Below are positions 7,069 through 12,478 of a DNA stretch of 12,478 nucleotides, piece after piece. The stretch is from Bordetella parapertussis (GTDB taxonomy: Bacteria > Cyanobacteriota > Cyanobacteriia > PCC-6307 > Cyanobiaceae), in assembly GCA_943324725.2 (NCBI GenBank), contig CALPMR020000059.1:1-12478 (forward strand). The letters run 5' to 3'. Under the pieces are notes generated by a model that saw only the letters and a list, made by a program, of their open reading frames with translations, was not told where the DNA came from and did no database searches. The translations under genes and the position numbers were made by a program. Every line of letters begins with the position of its first letter. Position 1 is the stretch's first letter.

Positions 7069-7257
7069 ATGGAGTTGGATCTACAGCCCGGTGACGTCGT
7101 GAAGGTGCTGGAATCCGCTGCCCTTGGCTGGGTGCGGGCCCGGGTGATCCGGGTTAAATCCGGTGGCCGGGTGGTGGTCCAGAGTGATCAGGGTCGGGAG
7201 TTCACCGCCCGGGGCAATCAGGTGCGCCTGATTGAACCTGCCGGTTTCCGCCCCTAG
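7069..7257 (+). CDS. 62-residue conserved picocyanobacterial protein ('hyperconserved protein' type), small beta-barrel-like
   Basis: The ATG at 7069 gives 62 residues: it opens MELDLQPGDVVKVLESA, continues GWVRARVIRVKSGGRVVVQ (20-38) and REFTARGNQVRLIEPAGF (43-60). Length, sequence character and position beside tRNA genes and gltX fit my recollection of the 62-residue protein reported as almost invariant across Prochlorococcus and marine Synechococcus; I could not check this. The alternation of short hydrophobic strands with GD, SGG and QG turns, and Trp21 followed by ARVI, suggests an SH3/Tudor-like small barrel that might bind RNA or protein (inference). It is basic in its middle part. The start is 36 nt after tRNA-Trp with no Shine-Dalgarno but an A/T-rich leader, so it is probably translated from a tRNA-processed transcript. 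A strong terminator follows 45 nt after the stop. Confidence 0.88.
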   Translation: MELDLQPGDVVKVLESAALGWVRARVIRVKSGGRVVVQSDQGREFTARGNQVRLIEPAGFRP

Positions 7258-7302
7258 CAATTCCAGGCTCCGCATCGACAACCGATCGGATCCACCATCA
7301 CC

Positions 7303-7336
7303 GCTCACCTGTTGGCCAGAACGGGTGAGCTTTTTT
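7303..7336 (+). terminator. Intrinsic terminator after the 62-residue gene
   Basis: GCTCACCTGTT (7303-7313) pairs with AACGGGTGAGC (7320-7330), 11 bp with a single G-U pair, around the hexaloop GGCCAG, followed at once by TTTTTT (7331-7336). This is the clearest rho-independent terminator in the window. It closes the transcript carrying tRNA-Trp and the 62-codon gene and separates it from tRNA-Asp/gltX. Confidence 0.9.
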
Positions 7337-7529
7337 ATGGCATCTCCTGAACAAGTCCGGACATCTGCACAACTGTTCAGCACGGACTGGGGGACGGATG
7401 GAGATCTCGCCAAGGAAGCCAGTGCAGATCGCCGACGACGGCTGATCGGAGCAAACGCCTCAGCCATCGGCCTGTCCCTGAACAGCGGCAGCTCCGGCCG
7501 CACCCGGATCAACGACTGCTCCTGCCCCG
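7337..7529. other. Gene-free spacer upstream of the tRNA-Asp promoter
   Basis: Between the terminator and the tRNA-Asp promoter I see no supportable gene. A plus-strand frame from ATG 7337 runs on into tRNA-Asp, and a minus-strand frame from 7512 lies antisense across the 62-codon gene; neither resembles a known protein. No repeat or obvious structured RNA was found. Confidence 0.5.
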
Positions 7530-7559
7530 TTGACGGGGGGACACGTCACGTTGGATACT
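7530..7559 (+). promoter_or_regulatory. Sigma-70-type promoter for tRNA-Asp (and possibly gltX)
   Basis: TTGACG (7530-7535), an 18-bp spacer, and GATACT (7554-7559) closely match the -35/-10 consensus TTGACA/TATAAT. The expected start near 7565-7567 would give a leader of about 70 nt before tRNA-Asp, consisting almost wholly of three stem-loops. This is the best promoter match in the window. Confidence 0.65.
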
Positions 7560-7565
7560 TCCTTG

Positions 7566-7633
7566 GTCGGCGCCTGACGCCGGCATGTTCGTGCCTCCCC
7601 GGCACGGCGAGTTCAGCCCCCATCGGGCTGGGC
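7566..7633 (+). other. Three tandem stem-loops in the tRNA-Asp 5' leader
   Basis: Three inverted repeats lie in a row, each with a 5-nt loop in its core form: CGGCG-CCTGA-CGCCG (7568-7582), CGTGCC-TCCCC-GGCACG (7590-7606) and CAGCCC-CCATC-GGGCTG (7614-7630). The core hairpins are separated by exactly 7 nt each time. Stem 1 extends to 7566-7584, and stem 3 can extend by wobble pairs to 7611-7633, ending one base before the tRNA. They may act in leader processing or attenuation; function is inferred only from structure. Confidence 0.5.
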
Positions 7634-7634
7634 T

Positions 7635-7708
7635 GGGACTGTAGTTCAACCGGTTAGAGCACCGCCCTGTCACGGCGGAAGTTGCGGGTTCGAATCCCGT
7701 CAGTCCCG
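7635..7708 (+). tRNA. trnD: tRNA-Asp (anticodon GTC)
   Basis: A 74-nt cloverleaf: acceptor GGGACTG (7635-7641) pairs with CAGTCCC (7701-7707), discriminator G at 7708; D arm GTTC/GAGC; anticodon arm CCGCC-CTGTCAC-GGCGG with anticodon GTC; T arm GCGGG-TTCGAAT-CCCGT with one G-U pair. CCA is not encoded. The gltX start codon follows 24 nt later with no terminator between, so the tRNA is probably cut from a tRNA-gltX transcript. Confidence 0.97.
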
Positions 7709-7732
7709 TTCAGATCACCTGGGAGATTGAAG

Positions 7733-9187
7733 ATGGCCGTCGCCGGATCGGTGCGTGTCCGTCTCGCCCCCAGCCCAACAGGCACGCTGCACATCGGCAC
7801 AGCGCGCACAGCCGTCTTCAACTGGTTGTTTGCCCGTCACCACGGCGGCAGCTTCTTGTTGCGCATTGAGGACACCGACCGGGAGCGCTCCAGGCCGGAA
7901 TACACCGCCAACATCCTGGAAGGGCTGCAATGGCTTGGCCTCGACTGGGACGGGGAGCCGGTGATCCAGAGCGAGCGGATCGAGGCCCACCGAAGCGCCA
8001 TCGCCCAGTTGCTGGCCAGCGGTCATGCCTACCGCTGCTATGCCAACGAGGCGGAACTGACCGCCATGCGGGAGCGCCAGCAGGCCGAGAACCGGGCGCC
8101 CCGCTACGACAACCGCCATCGCGACCTCAGCCCCGAGCAGGAACAGGCCTTCCTGGCGGCAGGACGTGAGGCGGTGATCCGCTTCCGCATCGATGACGGT
8201 GCCGTGATCACCTGGCATGACCTGGTGCGTGGCGAGATGCGCTGGTCCGGCAGCGACCTGGGCGGCGACATGGTGATCGCCCGCCGAGCCCCCGCCGATC
8301 AGATCGGCGATCCCCTCTACAACCTGGTGGTGGTCGTCGATGACGCCGCCATGGCGATCAGCCACGTGATCCGCGGCGAGGACCACATCGCCAACACCGC
8401 CAAGCAACTGCTGCTCTACGCGGCCCTGGGCCACACCGCACCGGTGTTTGCCCACACGCCGTTGATCCTCAACCAGGAGGGCAAGAAACTCTCGAAGCGC
8501 GATGGCGTCACCTCGATCAGCGACTTCCAGGCCATGGGCTACAGCGCCGAGGCCCTCGTCAACTACATGACCCTGCTGGGCTGGTCACCGCCTGAGGGCA
8601 TGGGCGAGCGCTTCAGCCTCGAGCAGGCTGCTGCGGTGTTTGATTTCGATCGCGTCAACCGGGCCGGTGCCCGCTTCGACTGGGACAAGCTCAACTGGCT
8701 GAACGGCCAGGTGCTGCACGGTCTCGGCGCCGAGGTGCTCCGGCAGCAATTGCAGCCTCTCTGGGCCGCCAGGGGCTGGGGCGAGCAGGGCCCGACCGCG
8801 GAAGCCGAGTGGCAGCGCCAGCTCTGTGAGCTGCTGGCCCCCTCCCTGACCCTGCTGGTTGACGGCGTCGAGCAGGCCAAGCCCCTGTTCACCAGGCCCG
8901 ATCCGGACGCCGCCGCCCTCGCCCAGCTGGCGAGCGAAGGCGCTGGCCTCGCCCTGACGGCCCTGCTCGAGCTGCTGCCGGAGGGCTGTGAGGAACTGCC
9001 TCCCGAGCGGGCCCAGGAGCTGCTCGCCCAGGCGGCCAGCCAAGCCGGTGTCAAGAAGGGTGTGCTGATGAAGAGCCTGCGGGCCGCCCTGCTGGGCAGT
9101 CTCCAGGGCCCCGATCTCGTGACCAGCTGGCGGTTGCTGCATCGCAGCGGTGAAGATCGGCTGCGGCTTCAGTCCTCTCAGCCCTGA
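7733..9187 (+). CDS. gltX: Glutamyl-tRNA synthetase
   Basis: 484 residues, a normal bacterial length. Class I signatures are present: [20 protein letters not shown] (11-30) with the HIGH-type HIG, and KLSKRDG (252-258) as [18 protein letters not shown] and the [14 protein letters not shown] segment complete the catalytic core; the C-terminal half is the alpha-helical anticodon-binding region. It charges tRNA-Glu; cyanobacteria lack glutaminyl-tRNA synthetase, and their GltX normally also charges tRNA-Gln for later amidation by GatCAB. In the connective peptide only one Cys (102) of the E. coli zinc site is retained (Ala at 104 and no Cys-x-His later), so zinc binding is unlikely. The ATG at 7733 has GGGAG 7 nt upstream. 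It probably shares the tRNA-Asp promoter. Confidence 0.97.
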   Translation: MAVAGSVRVRLAPSPTGTLHIGTARTAVFNWLFARHHGGSFLLRIEDTDRERSRPEYTANILEGLQWLGLDWDGEPVIQSERIEAHRSAIAQLLASGHAYRCYANEAELTAMRERQQAENRAPRYDNRHRDLSPEQEQAFLAAGREAVIRFRIDDGAVITWHDLVRGEMRWSGSDLGGDMVIARRAPADQIGDPLYNLVVVVDDAAMAISHVIRGEDHIANTAKQLLLYAALGHTAPVFAHTPLILNQEGKKLSKRDGVTSISDFQAMGYSAEALVNYMTLLGWSPPEGMGERFSLEQAAAVFDFDRVNRAGARFDWDKLNWLNGQVLHGLGAEVLRQQLQPLWAARGWGEQGPTAEAEWQRQLCELLAPSLTLLVDGVEQAKPLFTRPDPDAAALAQLASEGAGLALTALLELLPEGCEELPPERAQELLAQAASQAGVKKGVLMKSLRAALLGSLQGPDLVTSWRLLHRSGEDRLRLQSSQP

Positions 9188-9514
9188 AGCCACTGGCCCG
9201 TTTCAATCGTCGTTGGGCCTCCCTGGCCTGGTCTTGCCCACGGTGTGAGGCAACGATCCAGGCGGCTGGGGCAGAACGATCGGTGGACAGAAATGGCGAG
9301 ATTGGCAGCCGCCAAGCACGTTCAGGCTGGAATCAGAATTGAATTGGCGGCGGTATCGCTGATCGCTGTGGTTCCAGGGGGGAGCCGCGCTCCCGCCTCA
9401 ACCGCCGCGCCATGGCCAGAGGGAGCACCCACCAGCCCGGTCCAACAAGCAGCCGTGCCGATTCAGGGAAGCTCTGGCTCCGTCACGATCAAAAGCCTTT
9501 CAGGTCAATGGTTT
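9188..9514. other. 327-bp gap without a supportable gene
   Basis: The gap between gltX and the 82-residue gene is less GC-rich in places than its surroundings. It holds a near-perfect inverted repeat (9376-9385 with 9389-9398, 9 of 10 pairs, loop CGC) without a T-run, and a weak GGCCC/GGGCC pair at 9195-9219 after the gltX stop. A 36-codon minus-strand frame from GTG (9322-9432) and a plus-strand frame running through the next gene are open but show no recognisable family or start signal. Confidence 0.5.
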
Positions 9515-9763
9515 TCAGAGATCATCATCCATGCCGTAGTGGGGTTCCACCCGGATTCCCATCAAGCTGCTGGAGCGGATCAGGAGATATTCACCTTCGA
9601 GTTCACTGATCGGCACATTCACGAACGCATCGGGCGTGGCCACCGCATGCAGCACGCCTGTGTACCACTGATGAAAAGAGTCCAGGCTGGCGAAGTGCAC
9701 CACCTCGGTGTGGCCGCCGGTGAGGATCAGATAGATGGCATAGCGGCGCGGAATACGGGTCAT
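9515..9763 (-). CDS. Small conserved-looking protein of unknown function
   Basis: 82 residues from ATG at 9761-9763. I do not recognise a family. The sequence is balanced and protein-like: MTRIPRRYAIYLILTGGHTE, VVHFASLDSFHQWYTGVLHA, then NVPISELEGEYLLIRSSSLM and the acidic end HYGMDDDL. The mix of aromatic residues, strand-like YAIYLIL and EYLLIR segments and an amphipathic SLDSFHQWYTGVL helix suggests a compact alpha/beta cytosolic domain; no signal peptide, membrane helix or catalytic motif is seen. In this GC-rich DNA an opposite-strand frame without the usual Arg/Pro/Ala excess is a sign of a real gene. It is divergent from polA across a 107-bp gap. No Shine-Dalgarno is evident. Confidence 0.7.
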   Translation of the reverse strand: MTRIPRRYAIYLILTGGHTEVVHFASLDSFHQWYTGVLHAVATPDAFVNVPISELEGEYLLIRSSSLMGIRVEPHYGMDDDL

Positions 9764-9870
9764 CGAGGGGCGACAACGGCAAATCTCTGCCCCCAGGATG
9801 GCGCAAAAGGCTGGAGCTGACCTGCTCTGGCAGGCTGTGCCGATCGCAGAGGCTGAGTCACAGCGAAATC

Positions 9871-12478
9871 ATGGTGGAAAAGAAGCCCCTGTTGCTGTTG
9901 GTGGATGGCCATTCCCTGGCCTTCCGCAGTTTCTATGCCTTTGCCAAAGGGGGCGATGGCGGCCTCAGCACCAAGGCCGGGGTACCGACCAGCGTCACCT
10001 ATGGCTTCCTCAAGGCCCTGCTGGAGAACTGCAAAGGCCTCAACCCCCAGGGGGTGGTGATCGCCTTCGACACCGCCGAGCCCACCTTCCGGCACGTCGA
10101 GGATGTCAACTACAAGGCCCATCGCGATGAGGCGCCGGCACACTTCTTCGAGGATCTGGGCAATCTGCAGAGCCTCCTGGCCGAAGCCCTCGACCTGCCC
10201 CTCTGCCTGGCTCCGGGCTTCGAAGCCGACGATGTGCTCGGCACCCTGGCCAACCGGGCCGCCGGCGAGGGCTGGCGGGTGCGCATCCTCTCCGGCGATC
10301 GCGATCTGTTCCAGCTCGTCGACGACGAACGGGACATCGCCGTGCTCTACATGGGTGGCGGCCCCTACGCCAGGAGCTCGGGGCCCGCTGAGGTCCGCCG
10401 CGAGGAGGTGATCGCCCGGCTGGGAGTGCCACCCGAGGACGTGATCGACCTCAAGGCCCTCACCGGCGACAGCTCCGACAACATCCCCGGCGTCAAGGGC
10501 GTCGGACCCAAGACCGCCATCACCCTGCTCAAAGCCCACGGCGATCTCGACGGCGTCTACGCCGCCCTCGACCAGGTGAAGGGTGCCCTCAAGGGCAAGC
10601 TGGAAACCGATCGCGACAACGCCTACCTGTCGCGCAAGCTGGCCCGGATTCTGGTGGAGATCCCCCTGCCGACGGAGCCACGCCTGGCCCTGGGCAGCGT
10701 CAAGGCCGAGGAGCTGAGCCGGCGGCTCGAGGAGCTGGAGTTGTTCAGCCTGGCCCGCCAGGTGGAGGGCTTCGCCCGCATCTTCTCGGCCCAGCCACCG
10801 GCTGGCCCAGCCGGTTCAGGCGAAGCCGGTTCAGGTGCCGACGCTTCAGGCACGGCCGACCTGAGCGCCGATCCATCGCCCGCCACGGCATCGCCGGGCG
10901 GCACAGCGGCCCCAGAGGCAATCCGAAGCAGCCTTTGCCAGGAGCCAGGCACCGCCGGCGTGGCCCCGGAGTCGCCCGGTCCAGCCAGCGGCGGCGAGGG
11001 CCTGCCGCAGCTGGAGCCTCGGATCATCGCCGAGGCTGCCGAACTGCAGGCCCTGGTGCAACAGCTGATGGGCTGCAGCGATGCCGCCAGCCCGGTGGCC
11101 CTCGACACCGAAACCACCGATCTCAACCCATTCCGGGCCGAACTGGTGGGCATCGGCCTGGCCTGGGGCCTGGGACCGGACGAGCTGGCCTACATCCCGA
11201 TCGGCCATCGCCCCCAGGCTGCCGCCGACCTGCTGAGCGAGCCACCGCCAGCGCCCAGCCAGCTGCCCCTGGAGCAGGTGCTCACGGCCCTGGCCCCCTG
11301 GCTGGCCAGCAGCGCCCATCCCAAGACCCTGCAGAACGCCAAGTACGACCGGCTGATCCTGCTGCGTCACGGCCTGCCCCTGGCCGGGGTGGTGATGGAC
11401 ACGATGCTGGCCGACTACATCCGCGATGGCGGCGACAAGCACGGCCTCGATGCCATGGCCGAGCGCTACTTCGGCTTCAGCCCCACCAGCTTCAGCCAGC
11501 TGGTGCCGAAGGGGGCGAGCTTCGCCGACGTGCCGGTGGCGGCAGCCTGCCTGTACTGCGGCATGGACGTGCATCTGACGGGCCGGCTGACCCCCTTGCT
11601 GCGCCAGCACCTGGCCGCCCTGGGGCCGGCCCTGTTGCCCTTGCTCGAGCAGGTGGAGCTGCCGCTGGAGCCGGTGCTGGCGGCGATGGAAGCCACCGGC
11701 ATCCGCATCGACATCGCCTATCTGCAGGAACTGAGCACCGAGTTGACCGCCACCCTCGAGCACCTCGACGCCGAGGCCAAGCAGGCCGCTGGAGTCGAGT
11801 TCAACCTGGCGTCGCCGAAGCAGCTGGGGGAACTGCTGTTCGACACCCTCGGGCTCGATCGCAAGAAATCGCGCAAGACCAAGACCGGCTGGAGCACCGA
11901 TGCGGCCGTGCTCGAAAAGCTCGACGGCGACCATCCGGTGGTGCCGCTGGTGCTGGAACACCGCACCCTCAGCAAACTGCGCAGCACCTATGTGGAGGCC
12001 CTGCCGACGCTGGTGGAGCCGGAAACCGGCCGGGTGCACACCGATTTCAACCAGGCGGTCACCGCCACCGGCCGGCTCTCGAGCAGCAATCCCAATCTGC
12101 AGAACATCCCGATCCGCACCGAGTTCAGCCGTCGCATCCGCAAGGCCTTTCTGCCCCAGGAAGGCTGGCAGCTGATCAGCGCCGACTACTCCCAGATCGA
12201 GCTGCGCATCCTCACCCACCTGTCCGGGGAGCCGGTGCTGGTGGAGGCGTACAACAGCGGTGACGACGTCCATGCGCTGACGGCTCGGCTGCTGCTGGAA
12301 AAGGAGGAGGTGACGGCGGCGGAGCGGCGCCTGGGCAAGACGATCAACTTCGGCGTGATCTATGGCATGGGAGCCCAGCGCTTCGCCCGCGAAACCGGCC
12401 TCAGCCAGGTCCAGGCCAAGGAGTTTCTGAGCAAGTACAAGCAGCGCTATCCGCGGGTGTTCGCCTATCTGGAACTGC
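9871..12478 (+). CDS. polA: DNA polymerase I, C-terminus cut by window edge
   Basis: 869 residues are visible from ATG 9871; the frame is still open at the window end. The 5' nuclease domain (about 1-300) has VDGHSLAF, EADD, SGDRD and GDSSDNIPGVKGVGPKTA. The 3'-5' exonuclease is intact by motif: Asp412/Glu414 (ALDTETT), Asp493 (NAKYDR), Tyr562 and Asp566 (YCGMD). The polymerase domain shows motif A DYSQIELR (Asp772) and motif B with Arg819, Lys823, Phe827 and Tyr831 (RLGKTINFGVIYG). Motif C lies beyond the edge. The enzyme removes RNA primers and fills gaps in replication and repair. A linker of about 74 residues (307-380), rich in Ala, Gly, Pro and Ser, joins the two nuclease parts and makes the protein roughly 55 residues longer here than E. 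coli Pol I. It is divergent from the 82-residue gene. Confidence 0.97.
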   Translation, partial: MVEKKPLLLLVDGHSLAFRSFYAFAKGGDGGLSTKAGVPTSVTYGFLKALLENCKGLNPQGVVIAFDTAEPTFRHVEDVNYKAHRDEAPAHFFEDLGNLQSLLAEALDLPLCLAPGFEADDVLGTLANRAAGEGWRVRILSGDRDLFQLVDDERDIAVLYMGGGPYARSSGPAEVRREEVIARLGVPPEDVIDLKALTGDSSDNIPGVKGVGPKTAITLLKAHGDLDGVYAALDQVKGALKGKLETDRDNAYLSRKLARILVEIPLPTEPRLALGSVKAEELSRRLEELELFSLARQVEGFARIFSAQPPAGPAGSGEAGSGADASGTADLSADPSPATASPGGTAAPEAIRSSLCQEPGTAGVAPESPGPASGGEGLPQLEPRIIAEAAELQALVQQLMGCSDAASPVALDTETTDLNPFRAELVGIGLAWGLGPDELAYIPIGHRPQAAADLLSEPPPAPSQLPLEQVLTALAPWLASSAHPKTLQNAKYDRLILLRHGLPLAGVVMDTMLADYIRDGGDKHGLDAMAERYFGFSPTSFSQLVPKGASFADVPVAAACLYCGMDVHLTGRLTPLLRQHLAALGPALLPLLEQVELPLEPVLAAMEATGIRIDIAYLQELSTELTATLEHLDAEAKQAAGVEFNLASPKQLGELLFDTLGLDRKKSRKTKTGWSTDAAVLEKLDGDHPVVPLVLEHRTLSKLRSTYVEALPTLVEPETGRVHTDFNQAVTATGRLSSSNPNLQNIPIRTEFSRRIRKAFLPQEGWQLISADYSQIELRILTHLSGEPVLVEAYNSGDDVHALTARLLLEKEEVTAAERRLGKTINFGVIYGMGAQRFARETGLSQVQAKEFLSKYKQRYPRVFAYLEL
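10810..10854 (+). repeat. Degenerate 15-bp tandem repeat in the polA linker
   Basis: Three in-frame 15-bp units encode AGSGE, AGSGA and DASGT (residues 314-328). The first two share GCCGGTTCAGG and differ at the last codons; the third has diverged further. This looks like linker growth by slippage or duplication, though it could also reflect low-complexity codon use. Confidence 0.5.

Noticed and set aside
7081..7512. 143-codon minus-strand frame opposite the 62-residue gene
   Set aside because: Its C-terminal half is the exact antisense of a constrained gene and the rest crosses the terminator; no domain is visible.
7337..7657. Plus-strand frame starting right after the terminator
   Set aside because: It reads through the tRNA-Asp promoter and into the tRNA, and has no family resemblance or ribosome site.
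9322..9432. 36-codon minus-strand frame starting with GTG
   Set aside because: It is too short, with no Shine-Dalgarno and no recognised homologue; kept only as a remark on the gap.
10846..12273. 475-codon minus-strand and 442-codon plus-strand frames inside polA
   Set aside because: PolA motifs run through the whole region in the annotated frame; the others have shadow-type composition.

Overview
The window is a piece of a high-GC cyanobacterial chromosome, most likely from the picocyanobacterial branch (Synechococcus/Cyanobium-like). Four things point there. The order rplS, tRNA-Trp, a 62-codon gene, tRNA-Asp, gltX matches what I recall of that group. The DprA-like and DRTGG-domain proteins have cyanobacterial-type sequences. 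Genes are short and tightly packed, often divergent or convergent with gaps under 80 bp. The octamer GCGATCGC (HIP1), abundant in many other cyanobacteria, was found only once by eye. No mobile element, phage gene, CRISPR array or rRNA was seen; this reads as ordinary core genome.

Left part (1-2352): a partial YajQ-family gene on the minus strand, a divergent MAPEG-family membrane protein, and an SPFH/band 7 membrane protein facing an NfeD-like partner across a 66-bp divergent gap. Middle part (2456-5908): a minus-strand pair made of a dethiobiotin-synthase-like P-loop/DRTGG protein and a small DprA-like Rossmann protein, a divergent short-chain dehydrogenase, and methionine aminopeptidase (map) convergent with it.

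Translation block (5048-9187): map on the minus strand, then on the plus strand a small PepSY-type membrane protein, ribosomal protein L19 (rplS), tRNA-Trp(CCA), a 62-residue protein resembling the 'hyperconserved' picocyanobacterial protein, a clear intrinsic terminator, a promoter followed by three tandem stem-loops, tRNA-Asp(GTC) and glutamyl-tRNA synthetase (gltX). Most of these genes serve protein synthesis, which makes a translation-related role for the 62-residue protein attractive but unproven.

Right part (9188-12478): a 327-bp gap with no convincing gene, an 82-residue protein of unknown function on the minus strand, and a divergent polA (DNA polymerase I) cut by the window end. This polA keeps its 5' nuclease and 3'-5' exonuclease motifs and has a long Ala/Gly/Pro/Ser-rich linker between them.

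Many long open frames lie antisense or out of frame to these genes. They follow from the high GC content and are not annotated.
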